NCBI GenBank assembly: GCA_030539035.1
Contig: JAUNSU010000006.1
Coordinates: 1-64,000, forward strand
Reading direction: 5' to 3'
DNA from: Planctomycetia bacterium
GTDB lineage: Bacteria > Planctomycetota > Planctomycetia > Pirellulales > Thermoguttaceae
DNA length: 64,000 bases
Shown here: one piece after another, positions 42,003-51,276 of the stretch
Numbering within the stretch: the stretch's first letter is position 1
How the letters are laid out: each line of letters begins with the position of its first letter
Made by a program: the position numbers and the translations under genes
Notes under the pieces: model-generated
Database searches by the model: none
Seen by the model: only the letters and a program-made list of their open reading frames with translations
Told to the model about the DNA's origin: nothing

Positions 42003-44960
42003 ATGCAAAAGATATTTTTCGCCCTTCTTTCATTCCTTTTGTTCCTTTCCCCTCTTTTCGGGAATGAGAATCCGAACCGGATCTCTCCCGAGAAGTTTGC
42101 GGCTGTTTCTTCATCGGCAAAGCCCTGGGTTTATTATTGGTGGCTCAAGGCAAATATCACCAAAGAAAAGATCACCGCAGATCTGGAAGAGATGCAAAAG
42201 AAAGGGGTGGGCGGAATTCTGCTTTTCGACTCCCGATACTATCATGATGAATTTGATTCGAAAACGAATGTTCCTGTTCCGCTTTATATCAAGCATGAAT
42301 TCATGAATCCTGATTGGCGCAAACTCATTCTTCATACGATCCGGGAAGCTGATCGGCTGGGAATGAAAGTGAGCATGAACATCTCCGATTCCGGAGGTGT
42401 TCTCCGCGGCCCTTGGGATCTCAAACAGGACGGTCCGAAAGAACTCGTATGGACGGAAGAAAACGTCAATGGTCCAAAATCGTTGGACCTTGATCTTACC
42501 GCCCCGATGGGATACAAATTTTACAAGGATATCGCTGTTCTTGCCCTTCGCATGGATACTCCCTCCACTCCGAATCGGGAAGAGATCCGATTGAATCAGG
42601 CTTGGGGCAATATCGTCTTTCCGACAGATCAATCCCAAAAAGTTCTCGAAATGGTCGATCTTACCAAGAAGATCAAAAAACGCAAATTGAGCTGCGAAAT
42701 TCCCGAGGGATCATGGAAGATCGTTCGATTCGGATATCATGTCGTCGGAGAAGTCGGATGTGTTGATATTCTCAGCAAAGAGGTTGTCAATTCCTATTTC
42801 GACCGCATGTGCGGACAGATCATTAAAGACGCCGGAAATCTCGCGGGAAAGACCCTTACCCATTTCTACAACGTCAGCTGGGAGGGGAGCAATCCCGACT
42901 GGACGGTCGGATTCGAGAAGGAATTTGAATCACGGCGCAAATACGATCTCCGCTCCATGCTCCCTGTTCTTCGCGGTCTGATCGTCGGCGATCTGGATCA
43001 ATCGCTCCGCTTTCTCGCCGATTATCATAAAACGGTAAGCGACTGTTTTCGGGAAAATTGCTATCAGACGATAGGGCAAAGGTGCCATGAGCACGGAATT
43101 CTTTGGCATTCGGAAGACGGCGGCGACTGGCGGCGGACATCTCCCCTTTTCCGGGAAGCGGATATGCTCTCCTTTTGGGGACAGAATGATATCCCGCAGG
43201 GAGAATTTTGGGTCAATGAAGAGGTTTATTCCCGCAAATCCAATATGCGCTTTTGCGCAATGGCCGCCCATATCCATGGACAAAGAGAAGTCGCCTGCGA
43301 AGCCTTTACCCATATGGATCGGCATTGGTCCATGTATCCCGACTGGCTCAAAGCCGGGGCTGATATTAACTTCATCGACGGAACAAATATGTTGATCTGG
43401 CATACGTTCACCGCATCAATGCCCGAATTGGGAAAACCCGGATTCGAGTATTTCGCCGGAACTCATATCAATACAAATACGACCTGGTGGAATAAGGTCG
43501 GACCCTTTATGCAGTATCTCGGCCGTTGCCAGTATCTCCTTCGCAAAGGAGATTTCGTTGCTGATGTCTGCGCTTACGTAAGCGACAAGAACTATGTTCC
43601 CCGCGGATCCCGGGGCGAAAAGTGGAATCCCGATTCCGATCTTTTTCTCCCGCCCGGATACACTTACGATCTTCTGAATACCGACGTCCTTGTAAACGAT
43701 CTGGATTATCAAAATGGAGCCTTCGTTCTTCCCCATGGGATGAAATACCGGATCCTCGCCGTCGATCCCATCGAGGACCGTTTGCCTGCGGAAGCATTGG
43801 AAAAAATTGTCCAATTGGCGAAAAAAGGAGCTCCGATCGTCCTTGGAAAGAAAAAGCCGCTCGCCGCAATTGGCGCCTATCAGAAAGAAGATCATGATCG
43901 CCGATTGTCCTCTGCTGTTGAACAGCTCTGGACTGATGATTCGACTGTTTTCTCTCTCGGTAAAGGAAAAGTCTATCTTAATACAACCATGGATCAGGTT
44001 CTGAAAGCCGAAAAGATCCTTCCCGACTTTGAAGGAGCCTTTGAAACGATTCACCGCAGAACGGCGCAGGAAGAGATCTATTTTGTTTCCGGTTCCGGAT
44101 CATCCGAAGGGATCTTTCGGGTCAAAGGAAAAGTTCCCCGTCTCTGGGATCCGATTTCCGGAAAGATCCGGCCGGTCGATTCCTGGTCCTCAACCGACGA
44201 TGGACGAACAAAGATCAAGATCTCCTTGCCGCTTCGAGGATCCGTATTCGTTGTTTTCTCTCCGGAAAAGACCAAAGATTCTCTTGTGTCGGTCTCCGGA
44301 CCGGATCAGGGAATCGAATTGACCGGAGAAAAAAACAGAATTCCTTCCGGAATCTTTTGGCGGCCGGGCAAATATGAACTCACTATGAAATCCGGAAAGA
44401 CTCATTCCTTCAATGTAAAATTGCCCAGCCCGATTTCTTTAACCGCGCACTGGACTCTTTCTTTCGATCCGAAATGGGGAGGTCCGGAAAAGATCGTTTT
44501 TGAAAAGCTCTCTTTATGGAACGAACATTCCGATCCCGGCATTCGATTCTATTCCGGATCGGTCCTTTATACGAAAACATTTTCCTTGACAAAAGAGCAG
44601 ATCGGCAATCCTGTTCGGCTGGAACTCGGCGAAGTTCATAAAATCGCATCGGCCCGGCTGAACGGAAAAGATCTCGGAATCGCCTGGACCGCTCCCTGGA
44701 CACTTGATCTTACAAACGCGGTGAAAGAGGGTAATAATCTTTTGGAAATCGAAATCACAAACTGCTGGGCAAACCGCCTGATCGGTGATGCCGGTCTTCC
44801 CAAAGAAAAACGGTTTACAAAAACCAATCTCTATCTGGAGAAAAAACAGAACAGTCTGGGCCGAAAACTGAATCGTTGGCAAGGATTCTGGTCCGATGAT
44901 TCCCTGATCCCCTCCGGACTGCTGGGACCTGTTCAAATCCGCTTTGGAAAAAATTTCTGA
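42003..44960 (+). CDS. Secreted GH106 alpha-L-rhamnosidase-type glycoside hydrolase (copy 2)
   Basis: A 985-residue paralogue of the upstream gene that aligns over its whole length, including KPWVYYWWLKANITKEKIT, GVGGILLFDSRYY, SMNISDSGGVLRGPWDL, FYNVSWEGSNPDWTVGF and LWHSEDGGDWRR, and the same C-terminal beta-sandwich (RFYSGSVLYTKTFSL). A signal peptide is present (KIFFALLSFLLFLSPLFG). The start at 42003 follows AAGGAG; a longer frame begins 21 bases earlier. The two genes are an old tandem duplication, clearly diverged in loops, which suggests different linkages or substrates. A strong terminator (45001-45050) closes the operon. Confidence 0.9.
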   Translation: MQKIFFALLSFLLFLSPLFGNENPNRISPEKFAAVSSSAKPWVYYWWLKANITKEKITADLEEMQKKGVGGILLFDSRYYHDEFDSKTNVPVPLYIKHEFMNPDWRKLILHTIREADRLGMKVSMNISDSGGVLRGPWDLKQDGPKELVWTEENVNGPKSLDLDLTAPMGYKFYKDIAVLALRMDTPSTPNREEIRLNQAWGNIVFPTDQSQKVLEMVDLTKKIKKRKLSCEIPEGSWKIVRFGYHVVGEVGCVDILSKEVVNSYFDRMCGQIIKDAGNLAGKTLTHFYNVSWEGSNPDWTVGFEKEFESRRKYDLRSMLPVLRGLIVGDLDQSLRFLADYHKTVSDCFRENCYQTIGQRCHEHGILWHSEDGGDWRRTSPLFREADMLSFWGQNDIPQGEFWVNEEVYSRKSNMRFCAMAAHIHGQREVACEAFTHMDRHWSMYPDWLKAGADINFIDGTNMLIWHTFTASMPELGKPGFEYFAGTHINTNTTWWNKVGPFMQYLGRCQYLLRKGDFVADVCAYVSDKNYVPRGSRGEKWNPDSDLFLPPGYTYDLLNTDVLVNDLDYQNGAFVLPHGMKYRILAVDPIEDRLPAEALEKIVQLAKKGAPIVLGKKKPLAAIGAYQKEDHDRRLSSAVEQLWTDDSTVFSLGKGKVYLNTTMDQVLKAEKILPDFEGAFETIHRRTAQEEIYFVSGSGSSEGIFRVKGKVPRLWDPISGKIRPVDSWSSTDDGRTKIKISLPLRGSVFVVFSPEKTKDSLVSVSGPDQGIELTGEKNRIPSGIFWRPGKYELTMKSGKTHSFNVKLPSPISLTAHWTLSFDPKWGGPEKIVFEKLSLWNEHSDPGIRFYSGSVLYTKTFSLTKEQIGNPVRLELGEVHKIASARLNGKDLGIAWTAPWTLDLTNAVKEGNNLLEIEITNCWANRLIGDAGLPKEKRFTKTNLYLEKKQNSLGRKLNRWQGFWSDDSLIPSGLLGPVQIRFGKNF

Positions 44961-45000
44961 TCTTCCGTTCGTCCTTCTCCGGAAATCATTGAGTCCGTAA

Positions 45001-45050
45001 AGAAGTCCTTCCTCTCCGTTAATGGAAAGGAAGGACTTCTTTTATTTTCA
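45001..45050 (+). terminator. Rho-independent terminator after the GH106 pair
   Basis: AGAAGTCCTTCCT (45001-45013) pairs perfectly with AGGAAGGACTTCT (45028-45040) over 13 bp with a 14-base loop, followed by TTTATTTT. It lies between convergent genes. Confidence 0.9.
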
Positions 45051-45109
45051 GGTATCTCGTAAGATCCCGAAAGAGATTGCGGAATGAGAATGATCTCTAT
45101 GGATCGAAA

Positions 45110-46063
45110 TCACAGCGAAAGATTCTCGCCGCCTTCACGTGTTGAAAGAGCCTTGATTATTGCGGGATCCACCGTTTCCGGAATAAATCTTACCGATCCA
45201 TCCCCGTAAAGAAAATTGGCTCCTCCTGCGTGATAGCTTGAAAAACCGTGCTTGGATCCGGTATTGTCGAATCCTCCGTAGAAAGATCCGACAATAATTG
45301 CCGGAATACATCCTTCTCCCGGCGGCATTCCGACCCAGGTGGAAAAATGAAGTTTACGTGTTCCCCGTTCACCGACAAAAATCGTATTGCTTAATCCGTC
45401 GATAAAGGCGTCCATCGCAAGATCGCTGTTGTGATAAAAGGCCCCGTCTCCTTTAAAGATCTTTCCGGCATGGGATCCTTCATGTCCATAATCTTCTCCA
45501 TCATGAATATTGGTCGTTCCGAGAGAAGCAACATAGTTTGCAACCGCGAACTCCGCTTCGTGATCCGCTTCATGGTCATGATCATGTCCTTCGTGTCCGG
45601 CTCCTTCATGATCGAGCAGACCGGAATCTTCCAGCTTGAATTTTTCTTCATTAAAAGGATCAGAGGGACAAAAGTAGTGAGAAACAAATGTCGTTCGCGC
45701 TGCGGTATTCGCTTCGTGTCCGACAGATTTATTCAGATCGCAGAGATTGATGAGATTGCTCTTCTCCATAAACGGAAGGATCGCCGCCGCCCAGGCCCAT
45801 CCGGGATCGCCGTACACACAGGGAAGTCCATGATCATATCCGCGCCAGCCTGCGGAAAAACGCTTATTCGTATCATGGTAATTGTGAAGGGCAATCCCGA
45901 TCTGTTTCAGATTATTCGTGCACTGCATTCGTCGGGCCGCTTCCCGCGCCGCCTGAACGGCTGGTAAAAGAAGCGCGATCAATACTCCAATAATCGCGAT
46001 TACAACAAGAAGCTCGACAAGGGTAAAAGCTCCCTTTTTAAAATTTTTTCGGTTTTTGTACAT
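45110..46063 (-). CDS. DUF1559 pseudopilin-like protein with His-rich loop
   Basis: A 317-residue surface protein with the pilin-like leader [18 protein letters not shown] and family motif [31 protein letters not shown], ending [19 protein letters not shown]. Between the conserved blocks is a segment rich in His, Asp and Glu ([20 protein letters not shown], about residues 150-170), plus more His downstream ([14 protein letters not shown]). Such loops are typical of metal-binding proteins. The start at 46063 is placed by AGAAGGA 9 bases upstream; the longer frame has no ribosome site. It is 236 bases downstream of a small membrane protein gene on the same strand. Metal binding is inferred. Confidence 0.85.
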   Translation of the reverse strand: MYKNRKNFKKGAFTLVELLVVIAIIGVLIALLLPAVQAAREAARRMQCTNNLKQIGIALHNYHDTNKRFSAGWRGYDHGLPCVYGDPGWAWAAAILPFMEKSNLINLCDLNKSVGHEANTAARTTFVSHYFCPSDPFNEEKFKLEDSGLLDHEGAGHEGHDHDHEADHEAEFAVANYVASLGTTNIHDGEDYGHEGSHAGKIFKGDGAFYHNSDLAMDAFIDGLSNTIFVGERGTRKLHFSTWVGMPPGEGCIPAIIVGSFYGGFDNTGSKHGFSSYHAGGANFLYGDGSVRFIPETVDPAIIKALSTREGGENLSL

Positions 46064-46299
46064 GATAATATATCCTTCTGATTCTGCTTTTTGTCTTTTG
46101 TATTTTTGCGAACATTCCATAATAATACGATTTTCTGTAATGGAAATCGGAAAATGATCATCAGACCCTTCCAAAAAGGGGAAGTTCGGAAAAAAGATCA
46201 AAATTCCTTTACCGAAAAAGCCCGTCAAGCCCGTTCGAAGTTTTTTTAAAAAGTTTTTGAAAAAGACTTTCTCCGGGTTTTTGTTTACAGAAATATTTT

Positions 46300-46698
46300 T
46301 CAGGCAAAAAAAGAAACAGGCGGACTTCGGCCGGAATGAAGAGAAAGATCTTTTTGAATTTTAAAAAACAAAAGATTCGGAAAAAAATGTTCTGTATATT
46401 CAAGCGGAAAAAGCTGAAAAAAATCTACTGTATTCGATTTATTCAAGGAACAAAATAAACAGATGGGACAAAAATCGGAAGAATCATGGTGCTCATAGTT
46501 CTTCACTGATTCAAAGTGCAAAAAATAAACAGGATAAGAAGAATGGTTTTCGGAGAGCGAATTTTCCGGTAAGAAGCCGTGTCTGTGCGAACACTGCTCG
46601 ATTTCATGAGGAATAAGCAGATGCATTCCATTTCCCAGCAAAGCGGGAAGGGCAAAGACCAAAAGAATGATCAGCGAAAGGATTTTTTTCGGATTCAT
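46300..46698 (-). CDS. Small Cys/His-rich exported protein resembling DUF2946
   Basis: A 132-residue protein. The N-terminus is a membrane segment or signal ([28 protein letters not shown]). The rest has [12 protein letters not shown] and the central [16 protein letters not shown], and ends [14 protein letters not shown]; the H...CPIC...RSPP arrangement resembles DUF2946-type proteins found with metal (often copper) genes, but the match is by eye only. The start at 46698 fits the promoter at 46751-46779; the longer frame to 46779 overlaps the -35. It may form a unit with the His-rich DUF1559 gene downstream. Confidence 0.6.
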   Translation of the reverse strand: MNPKKILSLIILLVFALPALLGNGMHLLIPHEIEQCSHRHGFLPENSLSENHSSYPVYFLHFESVKNYEHHDSSDFCPICLFCSLNKSNTVDFFQLFPLEYTEHFFPNLLFFKIQKDLSLHSGRSPPVSFFA

Positions 46699-46750
46699 TC
46701 CATCTTCAAAGGAAAATTGATGAAAGTAAAGGGAATAAAAACAATAAAAT

Positions 46751-46779
46751 ATTATAAGGAGAGAGTCCAAAAAAGTCAA
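46751..46779 (-). promoter_or_regulatory. Promoter of the DUF2946-like gene
   Basis: On the minus strand TTGACT (46774-46779), 17-base spacer, TATAAT (46751-46756), about 50 bases before the start codon at 46698. Confidence 0.75.
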
Positions 46780-46795
46780 GTGGGTTTGCCCCTAC

Positions 46796-46823
46796 TTGTT
46801 GAAAGCGGGAAAAAGGTTAAAAT
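46796..46823 (+). promoter_or_regulatory. Putative promoter of tRNA-Pro
   Basis: TTGTTG (46796-46801), 16-base spacer, TAAAAT (46818-46823), about 45 bases upstream of the tRNA. Confidence 0.5.
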
Positions 46824-46869
46824 TTAGTGGATAATATATGGGCGAAGAAGGTATTTTCTTCCCCGCGTA

Positions 46870-46944
46870 CGGGGCGTAGCGCAGCCTGGCTAGCGCACCT
46901 GCTTTGGGAGCAGGGGGTCGCACGTTCGAATCGTGTCGCCCCGA
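46870..46944 (+). tRNA. tRNA-Pro (anticodon UGG)
   Basis: A 75-base cloverleaf. The acceptor stem CGGGGCG pairs with CGCCCCG. The D arm GCGC..GCGC, the anticodon arm CTGCTTTGGGAGCAG with anticodon TGG, and the T arm CGCACGTTCGAATCGTG with GTTCGAAT are all present. CCA is not encoded. The anticodon TGG reads proline codons. Confidence 0.97.
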
Positions 46945-47094
46945 TTTTTGTGTTGTTTTTCATTTTTCAAGGGCTCAATTCATAAATTTTAATGTCGATT
47001 TCATGTCTGTGATCGCCTCTTGCAATACCCCAAAAAGGTTCTGAAAGATACAGACACTTCCACGGACATGAAAATTGTATCAGGAGAGATTTTT

Positions 47095-48207
47095 ATGTAC
47101 GATAAATGGTTTTCTCAGCGTTCCCATTCCTTCGAGTCTTCCGGGATCCGAAAAGTTTTCGCCTTGGGAGAAAAGTTGGCCCATCCGATTGATCTTTCCA
47201 TCGGACAACCCGATTTCGATATGCCCGAAAAAGCTCGTGAAGCCGCGATCAATGCGATCAACAGCCGAAAAAGCGGATATACTCAAACTCAGGGACTCGG
47301 ACCCCTTCTCGAACGGCTTCAAAAGGATGTCGATCATCTCTATCATCACGCCGATCGGAAAGTGTTCGCGATCAGCGGGACCAGCGGGGGACTCCTCCTT
47401 GCCGCTCTCGTCTTCGTCAATCCCGGCGATGAAGTGATCATGTTCGATCCTTATTTCGTAATGTACGAATCTCTCGTGAAAATGGTCGGCGGGGTTCCTG
47501 TCCGCATTGATACCTATCCCGATTTTAATTATGATGTCGCCAAACTCGAAACCGCCATTACACCAAAAACAAAAATGATCCTTTTCAATTCTCCCGCCAA
47601 TCCGACAGGACATGTCGCAACACGGGAAGAAACGGAAGCGGTCGCAAAATTGGCCAAAGAAAAGAATATTCTTCTTGTAAGCGATGAGATCTATCAGACT
47701 TTCTGCCATGTCCCCTTTACCTCTCCCGCCGAATTTAACGAAGATACTTTGGTGATGGGCGGATTCAGTAAATCGCACGGAATGCCCGGCTGGCGTGTTG
47801 GGTTCGCGCACGGTCCTAAAGAATTGATCGAAATGATGCTTAAATTTCAGCAATACACCTTCGTTTGCGCCCCGCAGGTTTCTCAATGGGGAGCGCTCGG
47901 CGGACTTGATGTCGATATGAGCGCCGAAATTCAGCATTACCGCAAAAAACGGGATATGCTCGTCGAAGGATTAAGCGATCTTTATGAGATTGCCCGTCCG
48001 GAAGGGGCTTTCTACATGTTCCCGAAAGCGCCCTGGGGAACAGCAACCGAATTCGTCGAAAAGGGAATTCAGAAGTATGAACTTCTTGTGATTCCCGGAA
48101 ATGTTTTCAGTGCGCGGGATACCCATTTCCGAATCTCTTACGCCGCGAGCGACGAAACGATCGAGCGCGGAATTGAAGCCCTGCGCAAACTCGCAAAAGA
48201 TAAATAA
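47095..48207 (+). CDS. PLP-dependent aminotransferase, class I/II
   Basis: A 370-residue fold-type I aminotransferase. Visible motifs: DLSIGQPDFDMPEKAREA, the NPANPTG-type SPANPTG, SDEIYQTF, the PLP-binding lysine in GGFSKSHGMPGWRVG and the C-terminal FRISYAASDE with the substrate-carboxylate Arg. The group includes aspartate/alanine/aromatic aminotransferases; the amino donor cannot be told from sequence. The ATG is preceded by CAGGAG; the frame is open further upstream without a ribosome site. A dispersed repeat lies directly downstream, then argG, so it may be part of amino-acid biosynthesis. Confidence 0.9.
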   Translation: MYDKWFSQRSHSFESSGIRKVFALGEKLAHPIDLSIGQPDFDMPEKAREAAINAINSRKSGYTQTQGLGPLLERLQKDVDHLYHHADRKVFAISGTSGGLLLAALVFVNPGDEVIMFDPYFVMYESLVKMVGGVPVRIDTYPDFNYDVAKLETAITPKTKMILFNSPANPTGHVATREETEAVAKLAKEKNILLVSDEIYQTFCHVPFTSPAEFNEDTLVMGGFSKSHGMPGWRVGFAHGPKELIEMMLKFQQYTFVCAPQVSQWGALGGLDVDMSAEIQHYRKKRDMLVEGLSDLYEIARPEGAFYMFPKAPWGTATEFVEKGIQKYELLVIPGNVFSARDTHFRISYAASDETIERGIEALRKLAKDK

Positions 48208-48208
48208 C

Positions 48209-48382
48209 TCACTCATACTGGTAAAATATTTTTGTTTGGAACCACGGATAACACGGATAAACACGGATGAAATCAATATAAGATTCGGGGCTGATATTTT
48301 TGATGAAAACGTGTTTTTACCAAAAAAGTATCCGTGAAAATCCGTGAAATCCGTGGTTTCAAAATCGGTTATTTACAGTTTA
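48209..48382. repeat. Dispersed CACGGAT inverted-repeat element, copy 2
   Basis: About 174 bases. The left arm GGAACCACGGATAACACGG-ATAAACACGGAT is the imperfect inverted complement of the right arm ATCCGTG-AAAATCCGTG-AAATCCGTGGTTTC; each arm has three CACGGAT-type units. Together they could form a long stem around an internal segment of roughly 75 bases. Copy 1 lies at 271-427. Both copies sit in intergenic DNA between genes and carry no gene. Confidence 0.85.
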
Positions 48383-48462
48383 AATAACTCAAACTGGAAA
48401 AAAATAAAACGGAGATCACTCCGGCGGTTTTTGAATTTGTAATAGATAAAAGGAACACCATC

Positions 48463-49680
48463 ATGTCGAAGAAGAAATGTGTTTTGGCTTATTCCGGAGG
48501 ATTGGATACCTCGGTGATTTTGGGCTGGCTTATGGATAAAGGATATGAAGTCCATGCGGTCTATGTCGATCTCGGACAGCCTTGCGAAGACCGGGAAGCG
48601 ATTCGCAAAAAAGCCGAAGATATCGGCGCCGCTTCCGTTCGGTTTATCGATGTCCGCGAAGAGGCCTGTCGGGATTTTGCTTTCCCCGTGATCCAATGGC
48701 AAGCGAAATACGAAGGAGTTTATCTGCTCGGAACATCCATTGCCCGTCCGCTGATCTCTCGAAAAATGCTTGAAATCGCGAAGGAAGTCGGAGCGACCGC
48801 CTATGCGCACGGAGCGACCGGAAAAGGAAACGATCAATGCCGTTTTCAGTTGGCCGCCGAAGCCCTTGATCCGAACATCGAGATCATCGCGCCTTGGAGA
48901 ATGGACGAATTCCGCGCGGAATTCCCCGGACGAACGGAAATGATCGCCTATTGCGCGAAAAAGAATATTCCGGTCAAAGCTTCCATCGCAAAGCCGTATT
49001 CTTCCGATGAAAACTGTTTTCATATCAGCTATGAGGCGGGCGAACTGGAAGATATGGAAGTCAACGGCTTGAATAAAGTCGATTTCGGAATGTGTATCCG
49101 ACCGCAGGATGCTCCCGACAAGGAAGAAAAAGTCGTAATCGCTTTCGAACAGGGAATTCCGGTCTCCATCAATGGTAAAAAGATGGGCGCGTTCGAAATT
49201 GTAAAAACTCTGAACGAAGTTGGCGGACGCAATGGAGTCGGCATCATCGATATGGTCGAAAACCGCTTTGTGGGAATGAAGAGCCGCGGAGTTTATGAAG
49301 CTCCCGGCATCACCATTCTTTATGATGCGCACCGATATGTCGAACAGTTGACCATGGATCGGGATCTCATGCACCTTCGCGATCGCTTGGCTCCTGAAGT
49401 CGCTGAACTCGTCTATTACGGTTTCTGGTATGGAGCCAAAATGGACGCTCTTCTCGCCTTTATTCGTGAAGCGCAGAAACCGGTCAGCGGTGAAGTCTCC
49501 CTTCTTCTTTATAAGGGAAATATCATTATGGACGGCCGCCGAAGCCCGAATTCCCTTTATGATGAAGGAATCGCGACCATGGAAGGAAGCAACGCCTATA
49601 ATCAGAACGACGCAACCGGATTTCTCCGGATTCAGGGGCTTCCTTACCGCGTTCAGGGCAAAGTTCGTCCGCGAATGTAA
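48463..49680 (+). CDS. argG: Argininosuccinate synthase
   Basis: Joins citrulline and aspartate using ATP to make argininosuccinate in arginine biosynthesis. The 405 residues have the PP-loop AYSGGLDTSV near the N-terminus, the signature GATGKGNDQCRF and the substrate-binding YSSDENCFHIS and EAPGITIL segments. Length is normal. The nitroreductase gene starts 21 bases later, so the two are co-transcribed. Confidence 0.97.
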   Translation: MSKKKCVLAYSGGLDTSVILGWLMDKGYEVHAVYVDLGQPCEDREAIRKKAEDIGAASVRFIDVREEACRDFAFPVIQWQAKYEGVYLLGTSIARPLISRKMLEIAKEVGATAYAHGATGKGNDQCRFQLAAEALDPNIEIIAPWRMDEFRAEFPGRTEMIAYCAKKNIPVKASIAKPYSSDENCFHISYEAGELEDMEVNGLNKVDFGMCIRPQDAPDKEEKVVIAFEQGIPVSINGKKMGAFEIVKTLNEVGGRNGVGIIDMVENRFVGMKSRGVYEAPGITILYDAHRYVEQLTMDRDLMHLRDRLAPEVAELVYYGFWYGAKMDALLAFIREAQKPVSGEVSLLLYKGNIIMDGRRSPNSLYDEGIATMEGSNAYNQNDATGFLRIQGLPYRVQGKVRPRM

Positions 49681-49701
49681 TTCAAAGGAAAGGAGAATCC
49701 C

Positions 49702-50223
49702 ATGAGTGAAGTATTTGACAAGATTCTGAGTCGAAGAAGTATTCGCAAATTCAAATCTGATCCTGTCCCGGAAGATTTAATAGACAAAATCATCAAGGCG
49801 GGAACGTTTGCGGCAACCGGATTGGGATTGCAGTCTCCGATCATTATTGCGATTACCAACAAAGAGGTGCGCGATCGTTTTTCACGATGGAACGCGGAAA
49901 TTCTCGGAACCAATACGGATCCTTTTTACGGAGCTCCCGTAGTTCTGATCGTTCTCGCCGACCGCGATCGCACAACTTATGTCTACGATGGATCCCTTGT
50001 AATGGGAAATCTTATGCTCGCCGCTCACGATCTCGGATTGGGGAGCTGCTGGATCCATCGGGCCAAAGAAGAATTTGAACGGCCGGAAGGAAAGGAATTT
50101 CTAAGATCGCTCGGGATCCGGGGAAACTACGAAGGGATCGGACATTGTGTGCTCGGATATATCGACGGATCCGCTCCGGATCCAAAGCCGCGAAAAGATT
50201 CTTACGTCTATTACGTAAAATAG
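49702..50223 (+). CDS. Nitroreductase-family FMN enzyme
   Basis: A 173-residue flavoprotein. RRSIRKFKSDPVPEDLIDKIIKAG is the nitroreductase N-terminal FMN-binding motif; GSLVMGNLMLAAHDLGLGSCWIHRAKEEF and a terminal GYIDG complete the fold. Members reduce nitro compounds, quinones or flavins with NAD(P)H. AAAGGAG precedes the ATG. It follows argG in the same transcript and ends 15 bases from the convergent RNase HII-like gene. Confidence 0.92.
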   Translation: MSEVFDKILSRRSIRKFKSDPVPEDLIDKIIKAGTFAATGLGLQSPIIIAITNKEVRDRFSRWNAEILGTNTDPFYGAPVVLIVLADRDRTTYVYDGSLVMGNLMLAAHDLGLGSCWIHRAKEEFERPEGKEFLRSLGIRGNYEGIGHCVLGYIDGSAPDPKPRKDSYVYYVK

Positions 50224-50238
50224 CGGATCTTTGTGCGG

Positions 50239-51276
50239 TCATTTTTTCCGCCAAAGATCATCGTCCCTGATCGCCAGTTCTTTTCGAAGACTGGCGATTT
50301 CCGCATAAAAACGACGGGCATCAACAGGATATCCCGCCGTGGGAAGAAGATCCGGCTTTTTCTCAAGCCAGTATCGATTGAAAAGATCCATTGACAGTTC
50401 CCGAAGATATTTGCTGAACAGGGAAGAGAGCGCGGTTGGAAACCAGGATTCCCCTTTTGCGGTAAATCGGATCTCTCGGCTCGGATACTCTGAAGAATCG
50501 CCGTCTTCCCCATACGGATAAAGATGATAAATACTCACCGCGTCCGATTCCTTTTGGATTTCCAGACGGTGATCCGGAAAACAGGAACAGAGCAATCCCC
50601 GATAATTATTCCGGCCGCCGAGTTTATCGCACAGTACAATCGCGAACTCTTCCGAATCGCCTTTTCCGCACTTCTGTTCATCCTGATCCTTCAGGGATTC
50701 CATCACAAGCGAAATCGTCGTTTCCGCAAGAATATCGCTTTTCAATTTCCCCGAATCGAGTTCCTTATTGAATTCGCGGGGAACGACCCGGCGGGAACGG
50801 ACTCCTTCCAGCTTAATTTCGCTCTTCTTCAAGTAAGATTGAATTTCCCGCAAGTCTTCTTTCATCTCTTCCCGGTATTGATCGGAAAGATCGACGGGCA
50901 GCATTGGATTCTGATCCTTTTCCCAGAAAGATTCCCGATCGTTCGAACAGATTCGATTTTTCAAATCACGCAAGGACAGGGATTCAATGATACTGTTTTC
51001 CTCAATAAGGGAAAGCGCGAGAAATACCGATCGTTCCAGCGGAAGAAGAGATCCTTTGGAATGATACAGTTTTTTCGAATCGATCATCGGAAAGAGTCCG
51101 CCCTTTTTCCCGATCAGATCAAGGCGATTTTGAAAATCGGCAAGAATCCGGTCCGATAAACCGTCCGTTGTGAAGGGCGCAGTATTGGAAGAGATTTTCC
51201 ATCGTGTTGCCGATACCGCCAGCGCGCCAAGATTGGGACCGTATCCCGCTTCATCCGTTCCGATAATTATCGGCAT
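50239..51276 (-). CDS. RNase HII-like protein with extended middle
   Basis: A 345-residue protein with the RNase HII start TDEAGYGPNLGALAVSA (Asp-Glu-Ala-Gly) and DSKKLYHSKG near residue 65, then a long insertion (about 95-180) not found in ordinary 200-residue RNase HII, an internal LCDKLGGRNNY with a candidate third Asp, and AKGESWFPTALSSLFSKYLREL. Thus the RNase H-like active site seems kept. RNase HII removes ribonucleotides from DNA; whether this long form does so is unknown. Its start overlaps the end of folP by 10 bases, showing translational coupling. No ordinary RNase HII gene is seen in the window. Confidence 0.8.
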   Translation of the reverse strand: MPIIIGTDEAGYGPNLGALAVSATRWKISSNTAPFTTDGLSDRILADFQNRLDLIGKKGGLFPMIDSKKLYHSKGSLLPLERSVFLALSLIEENSIIESLSLRDLKNRICSNDRESFWEKDQNPMLPVDLSDQYREEMKEDLREIQSYLKKSEIKLEGVRSRRVVPREFNKELDSGKLKSDILAETTISLVMESLKDQDEQKCGKGDSEEFAIVLCDKLGGRNNYRGLLCSCFPDHRLEIQKESDAVSIYHLYPYGEDGDSSEYPSREIRFTAKGESWFPTALSSLFSKYLRELSMDLFNRYWLEKKPDLLPTAGYPVDARRFYAEIASLRKELAIRDDDLWRKK

